From positions 1 to 15,077 of the forward strand of contig LVLI01000776.1 of assembly GCA_001687465.1 (NCBI GenBank): 15,077 nt of DNA, written 5' to 3'. The notes below the pieces were generated by a model. It saw only the letters and a list, made by a program, of their open reading frames with translations. It was not told the DNA's origin and searched no databases. Shown here one piece after another: positions 7,938-13,759 of the stretch; the stretch's first letter is position 1, and every line of letters begins with the position of its first letter. This stretch comes from Halocafeteria seosinensis (taxonomy: Eukaryota; Sar; Bigyra; Bicosoecida). A program made the position numbers and the translations under genes.

Positions 7938-9194
7938 TTACTTATTGAGAGCTTTATGAATACGCCTTGCCATTTCTCCTACTGAGCGAAAATTTCCATC
8001 CAGACGTCTAAATTCTTGCTGTGGAACTCCTCTCTGTATTGCTTCTTTTGCTAAAGTACTCCGAGGAAGTTGTCTCAGTTGGATTATGCTCATTTCTTCA
8101 AATGGAGGTAATGCTTCTACTTGCTGTGATTGACCAGATGCTCCAGCTCCACTTTCTCCTTGTTTAGTTTCTTCTACAATATTTTCAGCTGAACCTTCTC
8201 CTGCTCCTTGAAATGTTTGTTCTAAATTAACTTTTGTATTTTTTGAAGACGGCTCACTGCTCATTGGAGAACGAAAGTTCTGTGATTGTGGAGTAAAATC
8301 TTGTCGTCGTCTACGTTGAAACCGTCTTCCTAAATTAGTTTGTGGTGAAAGTGAGTGATTGGGAGTTAACATTTGTTGCTGTTGACGCGGTAAGAACGGT
8401 ATTGCACCTAGTGTTTGAGTAAATTCTGAACTATTACGCAAAGGTTGTTCGTCTATAAAAGCATCTAATGGATGATTATTTTGATTCAACGGTTGAGCCT
8501 GATTATGTCTTCGCATTGCTTCAATAGCGTTAGCATCTCTTGCGTTTTGGTTAACTGCTTGATTATTTCTACCTTTTTCTAGATTGGCTAGAGTTTCATT
8601 AACAATTGGTAACTGACTCTCTGGAGGAAGTGAAGCGTTTGCTTTTTCAATTAAAGTTGAAAGAGGTTTATTAGCATCTCCAGATTGAAACAACCCCAAA
8701 CCCTGAAGTAGTTGAATAACTGTATCCCTATCAACTCTAGTTTGGTCAGTACGCATTTTATCAATGCTCTGAGTTAAGAAACTTCGTGTTAAGTCTTCCA
8801 TTGGAGTTTTCTTAGGAATAAACTTTTGCTGGTAATTAGGTATACTTTCAGGTTCTTCCGGTGTAAATCCAACGTTTGGTTCTAATACTTGACGAAGTGG
8901 AATAGGTAGCGGTTCATAACGACCAATTTGAGAGACTGGACGTTGGTCTCTGGTTCCCTCATTCATTGGTTTAACAAATTGCTTTTGAGGGGCAAATGCT
9001 CGCGTGCCACAAAATACAAAATCGTCTGGTTTTCCAGTTTGTAAATAGGGTCTACTACGAACTTGAACACTATCTCGTTGTAAAGCATCAAATCTAGTTT
9101 TACGACCTAGAACAGGGTCTCTAAAAACCTTCAAAGGGTCGTTATAAATCATATCAGCTTCTCTTCGTTCTCCAAAATCAAAATTTGTTGTCAT
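7938..9194 (-). CDS. Q/P/R-rich 418-aa protein of the capsid cluster, probably structural
   Basis: No family recognised. Starting at 9194 it gives 418 aa. The first 130 residues are the most ordered-looking part (ERREADMIYNDPLKVFRDP, ...PYLQTGKPDDFVFCGTRAF...). A central stretch is Gln/Asn/Pro/Arg-rich with a basic RRFQRRRRQDF patch, and a Gly/Ser/Ala/Gln-rich linker precedes a helical tail (about the last 50 residues, PFEEMSIIQLRQLPRSTLAKEAIQRG...). The tail resembles a SAP-like or capsid-binding helix bundle. The start is chosen because the identical 29-nt promoter/start segment of the penton gene ends here; the open frame begins earlier, at 9236, but that extension covers the promoter box. 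A basic, low-complexity protein between MCP and ATPase fits a DNA-binding core, scaffold or minor capsid protein. That role is inferred. Confidence 0.8.
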   Translation of the reverse strand: MTTNFDFGERREADMIYNDPLKVFRDPVLGRKTRFDALQRDSVQVRSRPYLQTGKPDDFVFCGTRAFAPQKQFVKPMNEGTRDQRPVSQIGRYEPLPIPLRQVLEPNVGFTPEEPESIPNYQQKFIPKKTPMEDLTRSFLTQSIDKMRTDQTRVDRDTVIQLLQGLGLFQSGDANKPLSTLIEKANASLPPESQLPIVNETLANLEKGRNNQAVNQNARDANAIEAMRRHNQAQPLNQNNHPLDAFIDEQPLRNSSEFTQTLGAIPFLPRQQQQMLTPNHSLSPQTNLGRRFQRRRRQDFTPQSQNFRSPMSSEPSSKNTKVNLEQTFQGAGEGSAENIVEETKQGESGAGASGQSQQVEALPPFEEMSIIQLRQLPRSTLAKEAIQRGVPQQEFRRLDGNFRSVGEMARRIHKALNK

Positions 9195-9217
9195 TCTTAT
9201 CTTTATATAATTACTAT
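9189..9217 (-). promoter_or_regulatory. Promoter/start segment of the 418-aa gene (copy 2 of the 29-nt repeat)
   Basis: Identical over 29 nt to 6082-6110 before the penton gene, including TTATATAAAGATAAGA and the ATG ACA start. It fixes the start codon at 9194. Confidence 0.65.
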
Positions 9218-9222
9218 CCATC

Positions 9223-9253
9223 CTTTTAGTTATCACTAAATTTTAACTAAAAG
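9223..9253 (-). terminator. Hairpin at the 3' end of the major capsid gene
   Basis: Arms 9223-9232 and 9244-9253 are perfect 10-nt complements (CTTTTAGTTA / TAACTAAAAG) around an 11-nt loop, 18 nt past the capsid stop (9272-9274) and just before the promoter of the 418-aa gene. Confidence 0.7.
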
Positions 9254-9271
9254 TTTTCTTTTAAAAAGAGC

Positions 9272-10720
9272 TTACTTTCCAACCTTAACCAAACTCTGAG
9301 CGTTATTAACAATACGTTTGTGAAGGACAAACAGAAGGAGTTGTTTGCTGGTAAGGTCTAAAGGACCTGCGGGTGTTGCATTACTTAATCGAGAAGGGTC
9401 ATATTTAAGTGAAAGCTGAATTTGACCAGCCCTTGAGTTGGTTTCAAGAGAATTTCTCAGAACAGAAGCAGGAGCATCACGTAGAATTTCAGTTGAAAGA
9501 CACAAAGGAGTATGATGGTTTTTAAAGGTATCAAAATCAAGCATACCTTGACCTCCGACATCAGTGAGCATATTATAAAGTTTACGATATTGCTGATAGG
9601 CTGTTTCTAATCCTCCAGAAACTCCACCTCTCACCCCTATTTCTGTATTCTGTACTTGAACGTTGTATGATTTTAAATCGGGTAAACCACATTCGTTAAT
9701 ATTATCATTAGCTTTATTATCTGTTTTATCAACAACCATAGCAACTAAACCCTGAATATTAGATAATGGGGCAGTGATAACAAAAGAATTCTCTTCAGCG
9801 TTAATAAGTGGTTGAGTGATAACCTGAACTGTATCATCTAAAATCATTGTTAAACCGGTTTCACTCTCACTTACACTTTGATTAAGACTATCAAGAATAC
9901 TAACATTAGGGAAAACTTGGTCAGCTAAAAACTTAATGCTGTGAAGCTTATAACTGGGGTCACCAGTTGGTGTTCCAACAGCGGGGTCCATAATTCTATT
10001 TGCCGGAGGTAATTTAATTTTAAATTCGTATTCAAGCATACCGTGCTTAAAGTTAGAATTTCGGAAGAAACTTAAATGGTCAAGATGGACTAAGGCTTGA
10101 AATCGTTTTCCGTCATCGCTACGAATCCATTCAAGGTCTCTATTCTTCCAAATTCGTCTATCAGCTTCCGTAGCTGTTGGGTCAGCTCCAGTTTCAATAT
10201 ATAAACTTGTATCGGTTCCTCTTTCTCTTACATATTTATGGCTATCGCTTCGGTATTTGTAAGATTTAAGTAACGCGTTAGATTCCATATCGTAATGATT
10301 TTGACTAGATGTTCCAAGAATTAAATGTTGACTCCATCTTGCCCCGTATTTTCCAGTAGTTTGAATAACTTGATTTCCTTGAAGAACTTCAACATCGTCA
10401 AACAAACAATTCATTCCATCGCTGAATTTATATTGAACAGCACCTGATGAGTCAACCGCTGTATTTTCAATATCAATTAAGAAACTGGAAGTGGTAGTAT
10501 CTAAGAGTGAACTATGAGATTGCCATTTAATTGAAATTTCTTCGTCTGGATTGTATGGACCGCGTGAACCAGTAGGGTTAATTTCCACTTGAAGACGAGA
10601 ATCTAATTCTTCTAGAACTTGAAAATTATCAGGTCTCAAACGAGGGTCTAAATGAAATTCACTTTGTAAACTTCCAGTAGCTTCTTGTTGATTTGGTTGT
10701 TGATTAAGAGTCTCAGCCAT
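9272..10720 (-). CDS. Major capsid protein, double jelly-roll type
   Basis: Predicted 482 aa. Features typical of the Polinton/Polinton-like-virus capsid protein are an acidic, Gln-rich N-terminus, beta-strand-rich halves, CLFDDVEVLQGNQVIQTTGKYG at the start of the first jelly roll, an FKHGMLEYEFKIKLP segment, and the late LCLSTEILRDAPASVLRNS and KQLLLFVLHKRIVN strands. Trimers of such proteins form the pseudohexameric capsomers. I place the start at 10720 (MAETLNQQ). The open frame runs up to 10795, but the added 25 residues cover the TATATATATAAGA box at 10721-10740 and read VYIYKK from the box itself. Length suits a compact capsid protein. The gene is followed by a clear hairpin and the penton, ATPase and 418-aa genes. 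The family assignment is by motif pattern. Confidence 0.88.
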   Translation of the reverse strand: MAETLNQQPNQQEATGSLQSEFHLDPRLRPDNFQVLEELDSRLQVEINPTGSRGPYNPDEEISIKWQSHSSLLDTTTSSFLIDIENTAVDSSGAVQYKFSDGMNCLFDDVEVLQGNQVIQTTGKYGARWSQHLILGTSSQNHYDMESNALLKSYKYRSDSHKYVRERGTDTSLYIETGADPTATEADRRIWKNRDLEWIRSDDGKRFQALVHLDHLSFFRNSNFKHGMLEYEFKIKLPPANRIMDPAVGTPTGDPSYKLHSIKFLADQVFPNVSILDSLNQSVSESETGLTMILDDTVQVITQPLINAEENSFVITAPLSNIQGLVAMVVDKTDNKANDNINECGLPDLKSYNVQVQNTEIGVRGGVSGGLETAYQQYRKLYNMLTDVGGQGMLDFDTFKNHHTPLCLSTEILRDAPASVLRNSLETNSRAGQIQLSLKYDPSRLSNATPAGPLDLTSKQLLLFVLHKRIVNNAQSLVKVGK

Positions 10721-10740
10721 TGTTTTCTTATATATATACA
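10721..10740 (-). promoter_or_regulatory. TATA box of the major capsid gene
   Basis: Minus-strand TGTATATATATAAGAAAACA directly precedes the ATG at 10720. It is the longest alternating TATA run before a gene in the window, fitting a highly expressed late gene, and it decides the start codon. Confidence 0.55.
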
Positions 10741-10800
10741 CTCTGTGACAAACTAAAAATAGATGCTTTTTAAAAAACCATCTAAAAGACTTCAAAACCT

Positions 10801-10826
10801 TTTATTACTTTTAAAGAAGTAATAAA
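10801..10826. repeat. Perfect 10-bp hairpin upstream of the capsid gene
   Basis: Arms 10801-10810 (TTTATTACTT) and 10817-10826 (AAGTAATAAA) flank a 6-nt loop. It lies in the 161-nt gap between the capsid start and the stop of the 66-aa gene. It is probably a second transcript-end hairpin for the upstream minus-strand genes. A regulatory role upstream of the capsid gene is possible. Confidence 0.6.
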
Positions 10827-10848
10827 TTAATTATAAAAAGAAAAAGAG

Positions 10849-10868
10849 TAATGACCGAGTCGTCATTA
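10849..10868 (-). terminator. 7-bp hairpin after the 66-aa gene
   Basis: TAATGAC (10849-10855) and GTCATTA (10862-10868) are perfect complements with a 6-nt loop, 13 nt past the stop of the 66-aa ORF (10882-10884). It may act with the hairpin at 10801-10826 as a double terminator. Confidence 0.5.
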
Positions 10869-10881
10869 AGCAAAGAAAACG

Positions 10882-11082
10882 CTAATTGTTAGTGAGTTCT
10901 TCAGACTGTTCATTTAGTTTATTAAAATACTCCCAAGCTAGATTATACTTTTCTGAATTAATAAATTTACAAAATGTTAAGGTGTATAAACCGTAAAACC
11001 AATTTCCAATATATTCACTGAGGCATTGCTTCCGCTCCTGAGACGATTGAAGAATCTCTTCTTGTTGTTTTGTTAGAGTCAT
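10882..11082 (-). CDS. Small 66-aa protein of unknown function
   Basis: Not recognised. The 66 residues have a polar Gln/Glu-rich start (MTLTKQQEEILQSSQERKQ), a central aromatic segment (YIGNWFYGLYTLTFCKF) and a Glu/Asn-rich helical tail. The centre is too short and too polar at its edges to call a membrane segment. It overlaps the end of the preceding 114-aa gene by 68 nt in another frame. An in-frame stop at 11095-11097 shows it has its own start rather than being a simple continuation. Two hairpins follow its stop, which supports expression. It could also be the real C-terminus of the 114-aa gene, separated by a frameshift or sequencing error. Confidence 0.5.
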   Translation of the reverse strand: MTLTKQQEEILQSSQERKQCLSEYIGNWFYGLYTLTFCKFINSEKYNLAWEYFNKLNEQSEELTNN

Positions 11083-11359
11083 TATTAATACTTTCTATTA
11101 TACATTCACTACCAAAGTTCTTTTTATTTTCTTCACATTGTTTAGCATTATTAAACATTAAATCCATATAACTTTTAGGTAAATATTGACCAAGTCCACA
11201 AATGTTTAAACTATTTATATCAAGGTTTTTCTTTTTTAAAGTTTCCTCCATTTGTTTTTGCTCCCAACAAAATTTTTTATAATGCTCATAATCTTCAGGA
11301 ACATAACCCTGCTGTTTTATTTTAGTTTCTTTTTGTTTCTGACGTTTGTAAAATCCCAT
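11015..11359 (-). CDS. 114-aa basic/polar protein of unknown function
   Basis: Not recognised. It opens with a Lys/Gln-rich helix (MGFYKRQKQKETKIKQQG), continues with EDYEHYKKFCWEQKQMEETLKKKN, then a short ordered-looking NSLNICGLGQYLPKSYMDLMFN core, and ends in an Asn/Ser/Thr-rich tail. The Cys residues do not form a zinc motif. It is the first gene of the minus-strand block and reads away from the divergent region 11360-11478. An AATATAGATAGAATAATTAGA sequence precedes its ATG, in line with the other promoters. The last 68 nt overlap the 66-aa gene. It may be a minor virion or regulatory protein, but nothing specific supports either. Confidence 0.6.
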   Translation of the reverse strand: MGFYKRQKQKETKIKQQGYVPEDYEHYKKFCWEQKQMEETLKKKNLDINSLNICGLGQYLPKSYMDLMFNNAKQCEENKKNFGSECIIESINNDSNKTTRRDSSIVSGAEAMPQ

Positions 11360-11380
11360 TTCTAATTATTCTATCTATAT
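11360..11380 (-). promoter_or_regulatory. Leftward promoter box of the divergent region
   Basis: Minus-strand ATATAGATAGAATAATTAGA ends at the ATG of the 114-aa gene (11359) and carries the TATAGA core found before other genes. Confidence 0.4.
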
Positions 11381-11395
11381 TCTATTATACAATCT

Positions 11396-11432
11396 TTTCT
11401 ATAACGATTTCTATATCGTTTCGTTATAGAAA
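11396..11432. repeat. 12-bp palindrome in the divergent intergenic region
   Basis: Arms 11396-11407 (TTTCTATAACGA) and 11421-11432 are perfect complements around a 13-nt loop that again contains TTTCTATA. A third TTTCTATA lies at 11455-11462. Both flanking genes read away from it, so it cannot be a transcript-end hairpin of these genes. An operator or a replication-related site is possible. Confidence 0.65.
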
Positions 11433-11458
11433 TTCAATTTAGAGTTAAAAAGAATTTC

Positions 11459-11478
11459 TATATAGTATATATAGTAAA
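11459..11478 (+). promoter_or_regulatory. Rightward promoter box of the divergent region
   Basis: TATATAGTATATATAGTAAA directly precedes the ATG at 11479 and holds two TATATAG words in tandem. Confidence 0.5.
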
Positions 11479-12207
11479 ATGTCAAACGAAATAGACTTTG
11501 ACGAAATCAATAAAGAACTCCAAGAATCAACTCAACCTTCAAACCAATCTTCAAATCNAAATATAAACTTAACATTTGAGCAACTCCAACAACTTTTAAA
11601 AGTTAATCAACCTCAGTCACAAAGTCAACCCCAACAAGTTCAAGAACAACCTCAAGAAAGCACTCAACCACAAGAACAACCGAAGAAAGAGAAAAAACCA
11701 ATGAGTGAGAAAAAGAGATTAGCTGTAGAAAAAATGAAGGAAGGTCGTAGAAAACAATTAGAACGTCAAAGAGTAGAAAAAGAAGCTAGAAAACAATCAA
11801 ATAATCAAACTAATTACCAGCCGTATATGACACACGAATTAGATATTTCAAATCCGCCTCAGATTCCACCTAGTTATAACCCTCAAATGACATATGTTCC
11901 ACCGGAACAACTCTATCCAAATTATCAACCTCAGTATTATACTCCCCAATATCAAAACCAAGGACAAATTTATGATTATTCAAATTATATTCCTCCACAA
12001 CCTGTTCAACCACCTCAACCAGTTCAATCAGTTCAACCACCTAAACCAGTTCAACGCTATCCAAAAGTTTCACAATTTCAATCAAGTAGACCTACTGATG
12101 TCTTTTCACAATTAGGTTTTAAATCTGCTAACACCAAACCAGCTAGTAAATCTAAAACTGAACCAAAGCAGAAAGAAAAAGTTGACCCAATGTCGTTTTT
12201 TCGCTAG
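11479..12207 (+). CDS. Gln/Pro-rich low-complexity protein with a basic helix
   Basis: No family recognised. The 242 residues split into three parts: an acidic/Gln-rich start (IDFDEINKELQES...), a highly basic predicted helix around residues 73-110 (PKKEKKPMSEKKRLAVEKMK..., then RKQLERQRVEKEARKQ), and a long Pro/Gln/Tyr-rich tail with PQPVQ and QPPKPVQ-type repeats. It ends in FSQLGF and DPMSFFR, short motifs that could be binding peptides. Such proteins are mostly disordered. A nucleic-acid or virion assembly role is possible but unproved. One base (11558) is undetermined and leaves one residue unknown without affecting the frame. The gene is followed by a perfect 11-bp hairpin. Confidence 0.8.
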   Translation: MSNEIDFDEINKELQESTQPSNQSSNXNINLTFEQLQQLLKVNQPQSQSQPQQVQEQPQESTQPQEQPKKEKKPMSEKKRLAVEKMKEGRRKQLERQRVEKEARKQSNNQTNYQPYMTHELDISNPPQIPPSYNPQMTYVPPEQLYPNYQPQYYTPQYQNQGQIYDYSNYIPPQPVQPPQPVQSVQPPKPVQRYPKVSQFQSSRPTDVFSQLGFKSANTKPASKSKTEPKQKEKVDPMSFFR

Positions 12208-12216
12208 AGTTTAAAA

Positions 12217-12248
12217 TTTCTTTAACTAGTATAAGCAAGTTAAAGAAA
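12217..12248 (+). terminator. Hairpin at the 3' end of the Q/P-rich gene
   Basis: Arms 12217-12227 (TTTCTTTAACT) and 12238-12248 (AGTTAAAGAAA) are perfect complements with a 10-nt loop. The hairpin fills the gap between the stop at 12205-12207 and the lipase ATG at 12250. Confidence 0.7.
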
Positions 12249-12249
12249 A

Positions 12250-12981
12250 ATGAGCTTCTTTAAATCACTAAAAAAGAAAGGTAAATCCTTGTTAAACAAA
12301 TTTAGAAAGATTGGTAAGAAAGCGTCCAGTTCAGCTAATAAAGTAGGTCGGCGAGTCTTTTCTAAACAAATCTTTAACCAAAATGTTGTTAAGACCCTTA
12401 CACCTCAGGAGAAACTAGCTGTTAAATTAGTGAACCAGAGTTATCAAGCAACTGACCAAAGAGAGCGAAGAATTGACGGATTTGAATATCAAGAAAATAT
12501 TTCACACACTACGACAGCTGTTTATTGGAATCAACAACAAAGACATTTATTTTTAGCTTTAAGAGGAACTGCCAGTGGACAGGATGTTCTCACTGATGTT
12601 TCATTTATTAGACATCAAGAAACTAATACCGGACGATTCCAAAAAGACTTACAAGAATTTGATAATTTTGTTAAACAGTTTCAACCAAGCGTTATTTCAC
12701 TCGGCGGACATTCTCTTTCTGGAGGGATAATTTTATTCATAAACGCTAACCGTAACAATATAAATAATGTTTTTGCTATTAATCCTGCTGTAAATCTCAG
12801 AACAATCAAGGATAGCTTTACAAAACAGAAAAAGAATAAAGTTTTAATCTTAAGAACTCAAAACGACCCAGTTAGTACCCTAAGCGTTTTAACTAATCAT
12901 CCAATTAAAACCATCCCAATAACCAGTGATGATTTAATAGCTAGTCATAAGCTAGACTCGTTTGAAAGTCTTATTGAATAA
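12250..12981 (+). CDS. Lipase-like alpha/beta hydrolase (class 3 lipase type) with amphipathic N-terminal leader
   Basis: Predicted 243 aa. After a Lys-rich leader (MSFFKSLKKKGKSLLNKFRK, then IGKK) comes a lipase fold: LALRGT (102-107) as the oxyanion-hole strand, GGHSLSGG (152-159) with nucleophile S155, NDPVS with D206, and SHKLDSF with H233. The triad is in the right order and spacing for a class 3 lipase or phospholipase. The nucleophile elbow reads GHSLS rather than the canonical GHSLG, so activity should not be assumed. The leader resembles the start of the pVI-like protein at 5237 (shared M-x-FF, KK-x-GK and KIGK elements). A virion lipase that helps cross a host membrane, as with parvoviral phospholipase, is a reasonable hypothesis. 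No signal peptide is evident. Confidence 0.85.
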   Translation: MSFFKSLKKKGKSLLNKFRKIGKKASSSANKVGRRVFSKQIFNQNVVKTLTPQEKLAVKLVNQSYQATDQRERRIDGFEYQENISHTTTAVYWNQQQRHLFLALRGTASGQDVLTDVSFIRHQETNTGRFQKDLQEFDNFVKQFQPSVISLGGHSLSGGIILFINANRNNINNVFAINPAVNLRTIKDSFTKQKKNKVLILRTQNDPVSTLSVLTNHPIKTIPITSDDLIASHKLDSFESLIE

Positions 12982-13051
12982 AAGTAATATTATAGAATTA
13001 TTAATTTTTCTATTTAAAGAATTTATCTATAGTAATAATATACAAATAAAA

Positions 13052-13350
13052 ATGACAGCAACAACAACAAACACCAAAACAAACAAAGACGCAACTTTTA
13101 AATATGTAGACACTGACAGCTATCATTTCATTAACGGTGACCAAATAAAAATGACAGCAACAACAAACACCAAAACAAACAAAGACGCAACTTTTAACTT
13201 CGGTAAATATGAAGGAGAAAAGATTGCTGATATTGTTAAAGATAACCCAGCTTATGTTTTTACTCTGCTTATAAACACTGAAGAGAGATATAAAGACAGT
13301 GACAGCTATCATAATCTACTTGACCATTTCATTAACGGTGACCAAATAAT
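13052..13350 (+). repeat. Internal partial duplication in the FGKY gene
   Basis: 13052-13150 (99 nt) repeats the beginning of 13151-13200 (ATGACAGCAACAACA..., same CAAAACAAACAAAGACGCAACTTTT word) with one extra ACA. It then jumps to a copy of the sequence near 13295-13350 (ACAGTGACAGCTATCAT and TTCATTAACGGTGACCAAAT), skipping the first FGKY domain. Reading frame is kept. It is a tandem duplication followed by internal deletion. Confidence 0.8.
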
Positions 13351-13504
13351 GCCTTTTGGAAAGTATAATGGTAAAGTAATTTGTGATGTTGATGACTTAG
13401 ATTATTTTGAATGGCTTCTTAATAAATTAGTAAACGATGACATAAAAGGTTGGTTAGCTTACAGATTATCCTATTTATTAGGAAAAGATTTACTTGAATT
13501 CTGA
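13052..13504 (+). CDS. Small protein with two FGKY-type domains (DUF3820/ExoX C-terminal-like); start at 13052 or 13151
   Basis: From 13052 it codes 150 aa; from 13151 it codes 117 aa. The 117-aa form holds two copies of a small motif: FGKYEGEKIADIVKDNPAYVF (residues 17-37, split) and FGKYNGKVICDVDDLDYFEWLL (69-90), the pattern of the DUF3820 family found also at the C-terminus of some exonucleases. Function is unknown; I see no catalytic residues. The first 33 codons of the long form are a shrunken copy of the gene itself (see the repeat entry), so both ATGs have the same context, CAAATAAAA before ATGACAGC. The open frame extends left to 12962 but that part overlaps the end of the lipase gene and lacks a promoter. 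No convincing 3' hairpin is present. Confidence 0.7.
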   Translation: MTATTTNTKTNKDATFKYVDTDSYHFINGDQIKMTATTNTKTNKDATFNFGKYEGEKIADIVKDNPAYVFTLLINTEERYKDSDSYHNLLDHFINGDQIMPFGKYNGKVICDVDDLDYFEWLLNKLVNDDIKGWLAYRLSYLLGKDLLEF

Positions 13505-13522
13505 ATATAAAAAGATTGTCAC

Positions 13523-13536
13523 TTTATAATATAAAA
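13523..13536 (+). promoter_or_regulatory. TATA-like box before the 47-aa ORF
   Basis: TTTATAATATAAAA lies 4 nt before the ATG at 13541, consistent with the promoter placement of the other genes. Confidence 0.35.
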
Positions 13537-13540
13537 CAGA

Positions 13541-13684
13541 ATGCCATCTCAACCGAAGTTTCTTCCATCTAAACCAACGAGACCAACTTTTCAAGTTTCA
13601 TCAGCTGGAGGTCATACCGGCGGAACCTTAACCTTAAATACTCCTCCAACTTCTAGTGCTAGTTTGTCTAGTGCTCGGGGTTAA
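13541..13684 (+). CDS. 47-aa Ser/Pro/Thr-rich small protein
   Basis: Not recognised. The 47 residues run from MPSQPKFLPSKPTRPTFQ through SSAGGHTGGTLTLN to a Ser/Ala-rich end. There is no membrane segment or Cys motif. Support for a real gene comes from its surroundings: a TATA-like box just upstream, a start 36 nt after the previous stop, and a near-perfect 14-bp hairpin beginning 5 nt after its stop. It sits directly before the fibre-like gene, so it could be a small virion or fibre-associated peptide. That is a guess from position. Confidence 0.5.
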   Translation: MPSQPKFLPSKPTRPTFQVSSAGGHTGGTLTLNTPPTSSASLSSARG

Positions 13685-13689
13685 CACTC

Positions 13690-13723
13690 AATAGATATAA
13701 TCTAACTGTAGATTCTATCTATT
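13690..13723 (+). terminator. Near-perfect 14-bp hairpin after the 47-aa ORF
   Basis: Arms 13690-13703 and 13710-13723 are complementary at 13 of 14 positions, with a 6-nt loop (AACTGT). It is the longest stem at any gene end here and separates the small ORF from the fibre-like gene. Confidence 0.7.
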
Positions 13724-13740
13724 TCAACATTGAAGCTATT

Positions 13741-13759
13741 TGATATATAGCAAATAATA
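13741..13759 (+). promoter_or_regulatory. TATATAG box of the fibre-like gene
   Basis: TGATATATAGCAAATAATA ends at the ATG at 13760 and carries the TATATAG core. Its GCTAT/ATAGC ends also form a weak 5-bp stem. Confidence 0.45.

Noticed and set aside
6935-7948. Two plus-strand frames (6935-7276 and 7310-7948) opposite the ATPase gene
   Set aside because: The hydrophobic Ser/Phe/Leu-rich translations mirror a Lys/Glu-rich gene whose Walker motifs are clear on the minus strand.
10721-10795. 25-residue N-terminal extension of the capsid protein, resembling a hydrophobic leader
   Set aside because: It translates the TATATATA box; capsid proteins of this type do not carry signal peptides.
11894-12115. 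Plus-strand frame of 73 codons within the Q/P-rich gene
   Set aside because: An out-of-frame reading of a low-complexity repeat, giving only Asn/His/Phe/Ile repeats.
12982-13051. Possible hairpin after the lipase gene (ATTATAG / CTATAGTAAT words)
   Set aside because: Only 5 bp pair before a bulge, with a loop of about 30 nt; not distinguishable from AT-rich background.
13010-13312. Minus-strand frame of 100 codons opposite the FGKY gene
   Set aside because: Its Cys/Val-rich repeats come from reading the duplicated ACA-rich segment in reverse.
13505-13535. Possible hairpin after the FGKY gene (TATAAAAAG / CTTTATA)
   Set aside because: The stem needs a 2-nt bulge and is all A/T but one pair; too weak to list.
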